Shown in pieces: positions 27,655-36,119 of a stretch of 64,000 nt of DNA. Made by a program: the position numbers and the translations under genes. The notes under the pieces were generated by a model, which had not been told where the DNA came from, ran no database searches, and saw only the letters and a program-made list of their open reading frames with translations. Every line of letters begins with the position of its first letter. The first letter of the stretch is position 1. This stretch comes from Candidatus Obscuribacterales bacterium (lineage in GTDB: Bacteria; Cyanobacteriota; Vampirovibrionia; Obscuribacterales; Obscuribacteraceae), in the NCBI GenBank assembly GCA_020050685.1, contig JAGVKG010000041.1:20198-84197 (forward strand), given 5' to 3'.

Positions 27655-30386
27655 TTGCCAATTTTGGCAAGCGCAAACGAAGCAATTAAGGAGAGGCTTG
27701 ATGCAAAGACGACAATCAAAGCTCCGTTTATGCCTAACGCCTCCGTCTTCAAAATCGCCTCCATAACTGGCATGTAAATACCTGCCAATAACAATCCATA
27801 GGCAATCGACATATTTAAGTACATTGTCCATTTAAGCGAAAAGAATTCAGAAAAAGAGCGTAACTTTAAGCGGCCGACATCCAACCATGACCAAGCTTGG
27901 AAAAGCAGTGCCAAGCCAAGCGTGGCATATCCACAGGTGGTCGTACCAGTAATCACAAATCGCTTATTCAATTCCAATGCCATCAAAACAGCTACCATGA
28001 CAAACAAGCTACGTACAACAATCTGGACAAGTTCATTTTTCCCGAGAATTTTTCTTGCTTGATCACGTGGCGCCAGTTTCATCACATGAGGATCGCCACT
28101 TTCTAAGACGATTCCTAGCCCTGGGAAAATGTGGACAATTAAGTTAAGCCACAATATTTGCAGAGGCAAAAGAGCGAGCCCCGTATCAAAAATAACGCTA
28201 ATGAAAACGCTCAATATCGCTGACAAACTTGCAGTCAAAAGATAACCAATTGCCCGCTGGATATTAGCATAAATAATTCGCGCCTGTTCAATGGCCTCAA
28301 CGATGGTGGCAAAGTTATCGTCAGTTATCACCATTTGTGCTGATTCACAAGCCAAATCAGACCCTCTTTCACCCATGGCCACACCGATATTTGCTTGTTT
28401 GAGGGCCGGCGCATCGTTGACACCATCGCCGGTCATCGCCACGACTTGACCAGTTGATTGAAGAGCCTTAACGATTTCATACTTCAGCTTCGGTGTTGCC
28501 TGAGCAATCACAGTCGCATGTCGCAACGCGTGCTCCAATTCCAGTTCATTCATGCGTTCCAGTTCAGATCCGGTATAGACTTGTTTGTCCGTGTACTCTT
28601 GATCATACACACCAAGATTATGACCAACCGCGCGAGCCGTAGCACGTTGATCACCAGTCAACATAACTATGCGTATGCCTGCTTTCTTGCACTTGGCGAT
28701 TGCTTGCTCAACTCCTGCCTTCGTTTGATCACGCATGCCCACAAGACCGACAACGGTCAGATCACGTTCAACTTCCGTCTCCGATTGTTCGGCAAAATTG
28801 CTTTCCAGTTTTTTCTGGGCAATTGCCAGCACTCTCAGACCTTGCTTGGCGAGATGCTCATTTTGTTCAAGGAAATAATGACGCATTCTGTCATCTAGAG
28901 CTATGATTTTATTTTTGCTCAAGTAGGAGGAAGCCAGTTTGATAATTACTTCTGGAGCCCCTTTAACATAGGCAATGGAATGATTTTTATCCAGCCTATG
29001 CACTGTCGTCATACGCTTGCGACTCAAGTCAAAGGCGAATTCGGCCAGGCGTGGTTCAGTCTTAACTAACTCCTCATGCCTCAAGCCCGCCCTTTCTGCC
29101 AGTACAACTAAAGCACCTTCTGTCGGATCGCCATGCACATGCCACTTCAATTCACCCTCGTGACATTCCAAAATCGCATTATTACAAAGAGCGGAGGCTT
29201 TGATTAGATGAGTGCAGTCTGGTTCAATTGTCCAAGCAATTTCATCGCTTCCCCGGAAAAGCTTACCAAATGGTTCATATCCTTTACCTTCAACAGACAA
29301 ATGTGTACTGGACAATATGAGGTCCGTCACTGCCAATTCATTTTCAGTCAGAGTGCCGGTTTTATCCGTACAGATTATTGTCGTGCAGCCTAATGTTTCC
29401 GCACAGGTCAGATGCTTGATTATGGTGCGTAACTTCACAAGTCTTTGAGCACCATAGGCCAGCGCCAGCGAAGCTAAAACCGGCAGTCCTTCCGGAATTG
29501 CAGCAACAGCTAATGCCACTCCTGTTTCCAACATCACCAGAGGATTTTCCCGATGCATAATGCCGATTGCCGTGACAATCACACAAACAAGCGCACACAT
29601 TATACTCAGTTGTCTTCCCAGGAGTTCTAATTCCTGAGCCAAAGGTGTTTGACCACTATGAATACCAGAAACGACTTTACCTAGGGCTCCTAACTCTGTA
29701 TTTGTTCCAGTTGCTACCACGATACCGCTTACACGTCCACCAACAATTGCGGTGCCTTGGAAAAGCGTACATTCATCAAGATCAAGCGGCTTAAGATCAA
29801 AATCACTAGCCTGCTTATGCACAGGTATACTTTCTCCAGTCATAGTCGACTGATCAAGGGTCAAATTTGCGGACTGCAAGATGCGTATATCAGCAGGTAC
29901 ACGTGAACCATGTTCAAGCAGGACCAGATCGCCAATCACTAAGTCGCGCACGGGAATATCCGCTTCGCGCCCGCCCCTGCGCGTACGCACTGATGCTCCA
30001 GCTAAATGCCGAAGTGAGGCAAGTGAAGTTTCAGCTTTCAGTTCCGTAAAAAATCCCACACAGGCATTGATAATCAGCGCAGCCACTATGGCGAGAGCCT
30101 GTATATATTCCTTCAATGCTAACGAGACGAAAGTTGCAACTAAAAGCAATATAACCACGGAAGATAGGAACTGGCGCCCAAACAGTACCAGCCAATTTGG
30201 TTTTGCTTGATCGGCAATCTGATTGGGCCCATATTTTGCCAATCTCTGTTTGGCCAGCTCCACGTCCAACCCATTTTCCCTATCTGTTGCAAGCAATGAG
30301 ATTAATTCTCTGGTAGACAGAGATTTAAGTTCATTGGCTGGCAAGCTCTTCGGGCTCACTAACATATTCGCATCCACGGTAAGCAC
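27594..30386 (-). CDS. P-type Ca2+/cation-transporting ATPase (P2A-like)
   Basis: 930 residues with a GTG start; AGGA lies eight bases upstream. The N-terminal cation_ATPase_N domain (LSTRELISLLATD), the TGES actuator loop (183-186), PEGLP in membrane helix 4 (298-302), the phosphorylated Asp341 in DKTGTLT, and the GDGVND hinge are all present, with about ten membrane helices. PEGL is typical of Ca2+ pumps of the SERCA/PMR1 group. Related pumps (CtpF) belong to mycobacterial hypoxia regulons together with usp genes, a parallel to this neighbourhood. It overlaps the 3' end of the CoA-transferase gene by 61 bases, tail to tail. Confidence 0.95.
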   Translation of the reverse strand: MLTVDANMLVSPKSLPANELKSLSTRELISLLATDRENGLDVELAKQRLAKYGPNQIADQAKPNWLVLFGRQFLSSVVILLLVATFVSLALKEYIQALAIVAALIINACVGFFTELKAETSLASLRHLAGASVRTRRGGREADIPVRDLVIGDLVLLEHGSRVPADIRILQSANLTLDQSTMTGESIPVHKQASDFDLKPLDLDECTLFQGTAIVGGRVSGIVVATGTNTELGALGKVVSGIHSGQTPLAQELELLGRQLSIMCALVCVIVTAIGIMHRENPLVMLETGVALAVAAIPEGLPVLASLALAYGAQRLVKLRTIIKHLTCAETLGCTTIICTDKTGTLTENELAVTDLILSSTHLSVEGKGYEPFGKLFRGSDEIAWTIEPDCTHLIKASALCNNAILECHEGELKWHVHGDPTEGALVVLAERAGLRHEELVKTEPRLAEFAFDLSRKRMTTVHRLDKNHSIAYVKGAPEVIIKLASSYLSKNKIIALDDRMRHYFLEQNEHLAKQGLRVLAIAQKKLESNFAEQSETEVERDLTVVGLVGMRDQTKAGVEQAIAKCKKAGIRIVMLTGDQRATARAVGHNLGVYDQEYTDKQVYTGSELERMNELELEHALRHATVIAQATPKLKYEIVKALQSTGQVVAMTGDGVNDAPALKQANIGVAMGERGSDLACESAQMVITDDNFATIVEAIEQARIIYANIQRAIGYLLTASLSAILSVFISVIFDTGLALLPLQILWLNLIVHIFPGLGIVLESGDPHVMKLAPRDQARKILGKNELVQIVVRSLFVMVAVLMALELNKRFVITGTTTCGYATLGLALLFQAWSWLDVGRLKLRSFSEFFSLKWTMYLNMSIAYGLLLAGIYMPVMEAILKTEALGINGALIVVFASSLSLIASFALAKIGNHRNQEISFDSSSSLARKSG

Positions 30387-30489
30387 TTGATTATTCCTAC
30401 TGAATTTTATGTCTGGCTATCATGCTTATTATCTGTATTTGGCCAAAGCTTAGTATCAGTCTTAGGGCCGGTTTTCTCTAACTGAGACT

Positions 30490-30535
30490 GTTCTTTGTGC
30501 TGAAAGTTGCCACAAAGAACAAGTTCAAGAACTTG
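30490..30535. promoter_or_regulatory. Nested perfect inverted repeats upstream of the P-type ATPase
   Basis: GTTCTTTGTG (30490-30499) and CACAAAGAAC (30511-30520) form a perfect 10-base dyad with an 11-base spacer. Immediately adjacent, CAAGTTC (30520-30526) and GAACTTG (30529-30535) form a second perfect 7-base dyad. They lie about 100-150 bases upstream of the ATPase start and about 40 bases after the response regulator stop. No T run follows on either strand, so an operator or an mRNA structure is more likely than a terminator. Confidence 0.4.
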
Positions 30536-30573
30536 ACTAACTTTATTAGGATCTATCCGGGCCAATCTACGAA

Positions 30574-31245
30574 TCAGACTAGGCCATGTCGCATAGCATT
30601 AACTGCTGCCTGCGTCCGATCATCAACAGCCAATTTGTTCAAAATACTGCGAACATGCGTTTTGGCCGTCGCCAAAGAAATAACCAACGTATTGGCTATT
30701 TCCTGATTGGAAGCTCCATTCACTAATAAGTTAAGCACTTCAAGTTCTCTTGGCGAAAGTGGATCAGGAAGGCTTGCCACACGCTTATTGTTGATCCCTG
30801 GTTGCAAGCCATATTCTCGAATCACCTTTTGAGCAATCGAAGCATCCAGCCAAATATCGCCGTTATAGGCAGATTTAATAGCTGTGAAAAGACGATCTGG
30901 ACTTACATCCTTCAAACAATAACCGGAGGCACCAACGCATAAAGAAGCAAATATGTCTCGGTCGCTATCGCTAGCCGTAAGCATGACGATTTTCATAGCC
31001 GGGTGCGTTTCGCGAATAATTCGGGCGGCTTCAATGCCATCCATTACTGGCATGCCGACATCCATGAGAATCACATCCGGCAAAAGTTCACTAACTTTTG
31101 CTATGGCTTCTTCGCCGTTCTGAGCCTCGCCAATTATTGCAATTTCTGGATCACGATCAATGATTGCTTTGAGCCCAGTTCGAGTAAGGAGATAATCCTC
31201 AACCAGAAGCACCTTTATAGGCCGCGCTGAGTTTCCCTGTGACAT
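30574..31245 (-). CDS. NarL/FixJ-family response regulator
   Basis: 223 residues from ATG 31245; upstream extension to a TTG at 31329 is possible but has no support. The receiver domain has the acidic pocket Glu16/Asp17 and phospho-acceptor Asp62 (VILMDVGMP). The C-terminal LuxR-type helix-turn-helix (LSPRELEVLNLL to KTHVRSILNKL) is complete. It is divergent from the degenerate kinase gene at 31490 (245-base gap) and downstream lies the P-type ATPase on the same strand. NarL/DosR-type regulators control nitrate respiration or hypoxia genes in other bacteria. With usp, ATPase and nitrate genes nearby that is a reasonable guess here. No intact sensor kinase is in the window. Confidence 0.93.
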   Translation of the reverse strand: MSQGNSARPIKVLLVEDYLLTRTGLKAIIDRDPEIAIIGEAQNGEEAIAKVSELLPDVILMDVGMPVMDGIEAARIIRETHPAMKIVMLTASDSDRDIFASLCVGASGYCLKDVSPDRLFTAIKSAYNGDIWLDASIAQKVIREYGLQPGINNKRVASLPDPLSPRELEVLNLLVNGASNQEIANTLVISLATAKTHVRSILNKLAVDDRTQAAVNAMRHGLV

Positions 31246-31436
31246 AGAAATAAATTTTCTTACAAAACCAACCCTGTATTTAATAAGTTGACACATGATC
31301 TGCAAAAAAGCGATATCTAAGCTGATCAACTGTTAAGAAACTTGCACATTTGAGCCAAGATCAGTCCAAAGGACGAAGGCATCCCTCAACTGGCTCGCTC
31401 AAATGGCCAGGACCGAATCGACCAGCTGGCTGGCAA

Positions 31437-31479
31437 AAATGATCACTTAGCATGATGTAGAGCTTATGCAGAAGCTCTA
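31437..31479 (+). promoter_or_regulatory. Shared 21-base element followed by an 8-base inverted repeat
   Basis: Positions 31437-31457 match the element at 18345-18365 at 19 of 21 bases. Directly after it, TAGAGCTT (31458-31465) and AAGCTCTA (31472-31479) form a perfect dyad with a six-base spacer, ending 10 bases before the start codon at 31490. The hairpin would sit in or near the ribosome-binding region of the transcript; the other paralogue does not have it. Confidence 0.45.
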
Positions 31480-31489
31480 GACTGGGTGC

Positions 31490-32257
31490 ATGAGAGACGA
31501 AACGAAGCAGGACTTCCAACCCGGAAGTCCTGATATCACCTTGAGAGCAGTTGATAAGCTTGTGCAGGTGGCCATTGCCCGACAACAAGAAGAATTTGCT
31601 TCGGTCATCCTCAATCATTTAAGAACCCCGGTGATTGCCGGCAAGAGAATGCTCAATCTACTCATGGATAATGCATTCGGTCCAATACCGGAGCCTCAGC
31701 GGGAAGTACTGGAAATGCTTTTGGTCAACGAGCAAGACTTAGAGCAACTGATGCTGACGCTCGTAGATATCTACCGGTATAAAACTAAAACCAAAAAGCT
31801 CGAAATGCGCTCTTACAACTTAAATGCCTTAATTTCTGCCTGCACCAAGGCATTATCAGTCAGTGTGCTCAAAGATGATGTTGCTTTGGAAAGCTCTCTT
31901 ACCGAGGAGCAATTAACAGCCTATTGCGATCAAGGTGAGATCAGCAAATTGTTGATGCAACTTTTGACCAGTTCATTACACTCAGCCAAAAGTTTGGTGC
32001 AAATTGCTGCCTCAAAAAACGCCAAATTTGTTCACATCACAATCAAGCATAATGGCCCACCTATCGACAAAGAAAATCTGGAACACATTTTCAATTTCTT
32101 CTCGCAAGATCAAAAGTCGAATAACTATTCATATGGCTTAAGCGCCAGCTTAGGACTTTGCAAAGAAATCGCCCAAGCACATGGCGGCACGATCAGCTGC
32201 AAATGCGATAGCAACCAGGGAACGGAGTTTGAAATTTCTCTACCCATCGAGCCCTAA
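31490..32257 (+). CDS. Degenerate histidine kinase-like protein (pseudokinase)
   Basis: 255 residues. The HisKA-like region (about 34-105) reads LNHLRTPV where kinases have SHELRTP: the phospho-acceptor position is Asn42 and a His43 occupies the neighbouring place. The HATPase region (about 150-255) keeps the GLGL-like helix and AHGGTI, but the N-box Asn is replaced (LLTSSLHSA) and the G1-box Asp is His187 (KHNGPPI). Phosphotransfer and ATP binding both look lost or altered. It has no sensor or membrane segment, so it would be cytoplasmic. It is divergent from the NarL-type regulator and paralogous to the 99-residue protein at 18425. A scaffold or anti-regulator role is inference. Confidence 0.8.
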   Translation: MRDETKQDFQPGSPDITLRAVDKLVQVAIARQQEEFASVILNHLRTPVIAGKRMLNLLMDNAFGPIPEPQREVLEMLLVNEQDLEQLMLTLVDIYRYKTKTKKLEMRSYNLNALISACTKALSVSVLKDDVALESSLTEEQLTAYCDQGEISKLLMQLLTSSLHSAKSLVQIAASKNAKFVHITIKHNGPPIDKENLEHIFNFFSQDQKSNNYSYGLSASLGLCKEIAQAHGGTISCKCDSNQGTEFEISLPIEP

Positions 32258-33432
32258 TTTCCACCCAATCCTTGCAAAATGGAATTGAGTGCATTTGGGT
32301 CCATGCCGCCCATTTGTTTCATCAGCTCATTGAGATCAACGTTTTCCAAACCCTGAGTCGACGATCCATTTGATCCGCTCAGTCCGGACAAGCCGCCCAA
32401 GTCTCCCAGTTCACCTACATTGGGAGAAGACGACTGAGCATTGCCAGAATTTCCCTGACCCGAGCCCCCGCCCAAAGCACCAGCGATTCCACCAAGTGAA
32501 CCTAACATCTTCATCAAATCAGAAATAGAAGGTCCACTGGCGCCCGAACCCGAACTATCGGAGCCACCCAAACCACCCATTAGCCCGGCCAGTCCGCCGA
32601 GTTTGCCCTGCATCAGTTCGTCTTTGGCATTATTTATTGCCGAGGCAACATTTGTATCTTGATTCTCACCACCAAACGGATCAAGATCTGAGCTCAAATC
32701 ATAATAAGCAATGCACTCTTTCACGCCTGCATGATAACGAGACAGCGTCGTGTTCAGCTGCTCTAATACTGGTGCAACATTGTTTATCGCATCAAATCCA
32801 TGTCCCGCCAAGCTCGGATTATGTACATATTCGCTGACAATGCCCAAAGTTGAAGCAAGCTCGTTGTGCTCCCTTTTTAAATCATTGGGAGGAATTGTCG
32901 TGCGAATGCGATTGATCATTGCCAGTGTTTCTTGGCGCAGCGATTCTACGTTCTGAGCCGCACCTAAAAGTCCACCTTCCCCAAGTATTTGCTGAATCGC
33001 CAAAGTTCTATAACGTTGAAGAATAGCCCGCATCTTGATCAAATATTTGGTCACACCTTCTGGCGTGTATGGAACGTTTTCTACCACACCTCCTTGCAAA
33101 GGCATTTTCAGTTTATATGTCGGTCGATGTGCGGCAGCCGCACTGCCCGATTGAATATTTGGGTAATGCAAAGCCGGCGTCGGACGGGCATGTGCCGCAG
33201 CATTTGTTGTAGGAGTTACCTGTGTGCGTCTGGCAGTCTCATTTGTAACATTGGTGCCATCGTCCATCACACCAGCTTGCCTAATTAGTTTAGGTTTTGC
33301 TTTTGAAACAGCGTGCTTGTCTTGCGTGGGATTGGCTTGAGCCAAAGTGCCCGCTATAGGAGTGCAAGCCATTGATACGGCCAAGAGAACCACGAAATTC
33401 TTCCAATACTGATTGAATTTGCTCATCGTCAA
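32254..33432 (-). CDS. Secreted Gly/Ser/Asn-rich protein of unknown function
   Basis: 392 residues. A hydrophobic signal peptide (about 10-32) is followed by a Thr/Pro/Ala-rich linker (to about 115), a helical middle domain (about 120-255), and a C-terminal Gly/Ser/Asn-rich low-complexity part built of GGL/GLxG-like units (about 270-392). SMACT at the end of the signal only loosely fits a lipobox. It is convergent with the pseudokinase gene, overlapping its stop by four bases. No domain recognised; an envelope or matrix protein is a guess. Confidence 0.75.
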   Translation of the reverse strand: MTMSKFNQYWKNFVVLLAVSMACTPIAGTLAQANPTQDKHAVSKAKPKLIRQAGVMDDGTNVTNETARRTQVTPTTNAAAHARPTPALHYPNIQSGSAAAAHRPTYKLKMPLQGGVVENVPYTPEGVTKYLIKMRAILQRYRTLAIQQILGEGGLLGAAQNVESLRQETLAMINRIRTTIPPNDLKREHNELASTLGIVSEYVHNPSLAGHGFDAINNVAPVLEQLNTTLSRYHAGVKECIAYYDLSSDLDPFGGENQDTNVASAINNAKDELMQGKLGGLAGLMGGLGGSDSSGSGASGPSISDLMKMLGSLGGIAGALGGGSGQGNSGNAQSSSPNVGELGDLGGLSGLSGSNGSSTQGLENVDLNELMKQMGGMDPNALNSILQGLGGN

Positions 33433-33728
33433 TCTCAGCTTGTCTCAGATAAATTCCCAAATAACGCCCATATAAAATCTGGCAGGGCTCCACCTAATAT
33501 CATCATGCCCCAAAATGCCCGAATTAGCCTTGTAATTTTGGTCTAAGACCAGATATAAGCAAAAAGTTATCAAGCAAACCAAATTAGAGGTCAAGGACGA
33601 CTAACTTTAGCGAAGCTTTTCGCCAGCGGTTCAATTATCGCTCCGGATTTATTGACCACAAGTGTCGCCTCCTCCGCTACAATAGCTGAGATAATTTGGT
33701 TTGATCTTAAGTAGTCAGGATGATTGCC
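33433..33728. promoter_or_regulatory. Divergent intergenic region
   Basis: 296 bases between the secreted Gly-rich protein (minus) and a universal stress protein (plus). It contains a 13-base palindrome, TGGTCT-A-AGACCA, at 33539-33551. I see no gene and no promoter with well-spaced -35 and -10 boxes. Confidence 0.3.
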
Positions 33729-34610
33729 GTGAAAGTACTTTTTGCCGTAGATATTGTTCATCCCTATAAACCCGTAGCCGAACAAATGCTCGAGCTTTTG
33801 CCTCTCAAAGATGCAGAGCTCAAACTTTTGTACGTTAAAGAAGAGCTGCCTTCCTACGAAGTCCGAGTTGAGGCAATGGCCGAATTCGATGAAGATTACG
33901 GTCATATTTTGGAAGAAAAAGCTCAATCAGTCTTGAAAGAAATTGAAGAGTTCTTCAAACCGCATGTGGCAAAAGTGGCATCCGAAATTGTCTCCGGACC
34001 AGCTGCTTATATGATTGAGACGGTTGCACGTGATGAAGCGATGGACATTACTGTTCTGGCTGCCGGTCACCATTCAAAAGTACAAGTTTTTCTCTTGGGT
34101 TCCGTATCAACAAATGTAATGAAGCATGGACCAAATAGTGTTTTGATTTGTCATGCTGATGAAAAGCCCAAAGGCAAATTGTCAAAGGTAGTTATTGGCG
34201 TTGATGGCTCTGCTCAGTCCAAGAATGCTGTGGCTAAAGCTGCCAAGCAATTCAATTTGAAAAACGCAGAAATATCCCTGATCCACGTGGTATCAGTAGC
34301 TGATGTACTAAAGATGATTTCGCCAGTGGAGTACATTTCGTTTGTGGAGAACAATTTGCTTTTGGAAGGCGAAACATTTTTAGCCGATGCCCAAGAGCAA
34401 TTGTCCAAAGCCGGTGTAACCAATGTTTCTTGCGTCTTAAAAGAAGGCGACCCGGCAACTGAAGTATTGAATCTGGCGAAATCCGAAAAGGCCGATTTAG
34501 TGATTATCGGCGCTAAAGGAAAAACGGCCATTCAGCATTTCCTCCTGGGGAGCGTTTCGCATCGTATTGCTACACACACGCCTTGCGCTTGCGCGGTAAT
34601 TAAACAATGA
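33729..34610 (+). CDS. Tandem universal stress protein (two UspA domains)
   Basis: 293 residues from GTG 33729, eight bases after CAGGA; an ATG at 33720 overlaps that site. The N-terminal domain has MKVLFAVDIVHP and a partial nucleotide motif (GHHSKVQVFLLGS). The C-terminal domain (from about residue 155, VVIGVDGSAQS) has an intact G-x2-G-x9-G-S motif (GAKGKTAIQHFLLGS). It ends with an ATGA overlap into the cupredoxin-like gene, so the two are translationally coupled. Energy or anoxia stress role by family; the coupling to an exported protein is unusual. Confidence 0.93.
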   Translation: MKVLFAVDIVHPYKPVAEQMLELLPLKDAELKLLYVKEELPSYEVRVEAMAEFDEDYGHILEEKAQSVLKEIEEFFKPHVAKVASEIVSGPAAYMIETVARDEAMDITVLAAGHHSKVQVFLLGSVSTNVMKHGPNSVLICHADEKPKGKLSKVVIGVDGSAQSKNAVAKAAKQFNLKNAEISLIHVVSVADVLKMISPVEYISFVENNLLLEGETFLADAQEQLSKAGVTNVSCVLKEGDPATEVLNLAKSEKADLVIIGAKGKTAIQHFLLGSVSHRIATHTPCACAVIKQ

Positions 34611-35647
34611 ACAAGAAGCTTTTAGTTTTTTCGCTTATCGCTTTTGCCTTGCAAACACAAACCATCTCGCATCCCCAAGCAAGCACTGCTCAGGGTGGTC
34701 TCGATGGAATTGAAAGTTTGGGGCAAGAACAAATCAACGAAAAAAACGAGCTTCAGTCCATGCGTGATGAGATGCGAGCCTTGAAGCAAGATATGTCCAG
34801 CTCGATGCAAGCAATGACGGATTTCCAGAAGGACGTAGAAAACGCCAAGGAATTACATATTTTCGCGCGCGAAGCTAATTGGGAAATTGCTCCTGGATTA
34901 GAAGCCACCTCACTCACCTATAACGGACAAGTACCTGGCCCACAATTAAGAGTAAAAGAAGGCGGGCTTGTCCGGATTGTCTTGCACAATCAAATGAAAG
35001 TACCAACCAGCCTTTACTTCCATGGCATGAATAATTTGCCCTTCCGCATCAATGGTCTGGCTAAGCAAGATGCCGGTCTGGTTTATCCAGGACAAGAGCA
35101 GGCTTATGAGTTCAAAGTCGGCAAGGCTGGTACATATTGGTATCACCCACAAATCGTCAACGCCGAGCAAAAAAATCATGCCTTATATGGAGCAATAATC
35201 GTTGAACCAAAAGCGGAAGCTGAATCATTCGACAAACAATTCGTCTTCATTCTAGGCCAAGTATCCACAGTCAAAAACACCAAGACCGGCAACGCACTAC
35301 CTGTGGTGCCTTATTTCATTGCCAACGGCAAGACAGCACCAGCTACATCGCCAATTGAAGTGCAAAAAGGTGATCGTGTCAGGCTGTCGCTTATCAACGC
35401 TGGTAACCAAGTGATACCACTTTGCCTGACCGGACATAGTTTTGACGTGATTGCTGAAAATGGTGGCATGCGTAATCCGCCGTTTACTTGCGACACTTAT
35501 GCGCTCAACCCGGCTTGCCGAGTCGATCTGGAATTCTCTGCTAATAATCCCGGTGTCTGGTCATTAGCATCTGAGTTAACCGCACAAACCACGACTAACG
35601 GAAAGTTTCCTGGCGGCATTGCCATTCCAGTCAAGTACATAAAGTAA
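34607..35647 (+). CDS. Exported multicopper-oxidase-fold protein lacking copper ligands
   Basis: 346 residues. A signal peptide (about 1-25) and a short coiled coil (about 45-75) precede two cupredoxin domains of multicopper oxidase type: YNGQVPGPQLRVKEG, LYFHGMNN, GTYWYHPQ in domain 1 and GDRVRLSLINAG in domain 2. In active enzymes the first pair of histidine motifs read HWHG and WYHSH, and the C-terminus has HCHxxxH. Here the first two are reduced to single histidines and the C-terminal segment after PGVW has no His or Cys (SLASELTAQ). A copper oxidase or nitrite reductase function is therefore unlikely. It overlaps the upstream usp gene by four bases. Confidence 0.85.
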   Translation: MNKKLLVFSLIAFALQTQTISHPQASTAQGGLDGIESLGQEQINEKNELQSMRDEMRALKQDMSSSMQAMTDFQKDVENAKELHIFAREANWEIAPGLEATSLTYNGQVPGPQLRVKEGGLVRIVLHNQMKVPTSLYFHGMNNLPFRINGLAKQDAGLVYPGQEQAYEFKVGKAGTYWYHPQIVNAEQKNHALYGAIIVEPKAEAESFDKQFVFILGQVSTVKNTKTGNALPVVPYFIANGKTAPATSPIEVQKGDRVRLSLINAGNQVIPLCLTGHSFDVIAENGGMRNPPFTCDTYALNPACRVDLEFSANNPGVWSLASELTAQTTTNGKFPGGIAIPVKYIK

Positions 35648-35687
35648 ACGCGCAGACTAATTGCTGCTAGCTTTGACAGAGTTCAAA

Positions 35688-35996
35688 CTAATGTGCTTCG
35701 CTGAGATACTTGAGCTTGATTGCAACCTTTTCAATTGGCAGTCCGGTGTGCTCGCAGAAAACTTGCCAGCCAACTTTCACAACTTCTTCCCAGTTGTTGT
35801 AATAAACATCCGTATCCAAATAGCCCTTACCAATTTCTTCTGAGTAATCGGAAATGATTGCTTTCGCCATGTCGTGCTGCACCATGTGCCTTAAATCGAA
35901 CCACTGTTCTTCCAAAGCCAAATCAAAAAGAGCAGCCAGAAATTCTTTTTGCCTATAACGAGTCTCTGCCATTTCGCGTAAGCGGTCATCCATCAC
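35688..35996 (-). CDS. Small acidic protein of unknown function
   Basis: 102 residues, no signal peptide, helical and acidic, rich in Trp and Tyr (EEQWFDLRHMVQHDMAKAI, DVYYNNWEEVVKVGW). No known domain recognised. It is a single gene between two plus-strand genes and 41 bases after the cupredoxin-like gene end, transcribed towards it. Codon use looks like the neighbours, so I accept it as real, but function cannot be stated. Confidence 0.65.
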   Translation of the reverse strand: MMDDRLREMAETRYRQKEFLAALFDLALEEQWFDLRHMVQHDMAKAIISDYSEEIGKGYLDTDVYYNNWEEVVKVGWQVFCEHTGLPIEKVAIKLKYLSEAH

Positions 35997-36119
35997 ATTT
36001 GCCTTATTTCCATTTATGTTGCAGGCCTTGTCATTAAATTATCATAAGTTTTGTAAACATGCATCATCCAGGGCAAAGAATTCATCTTGGCAGGCAAATA
36101 AGGTACTTAGTCACTTAAA

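Noticed and set aside
33655..33680. TTGACC...TACAAT as a promoter for the tandem usp gene
   Set aside because: The boxes are 20 bases apart, too far for a normal sigma-70 promoter.
34607..35647. Copper nitrite reductase (NirK) to follow nitrate reduction
   Set aside because: The cupredoxin domains lack the type 1 and type 2 copper ligands, so nitrite reduction is not supported.
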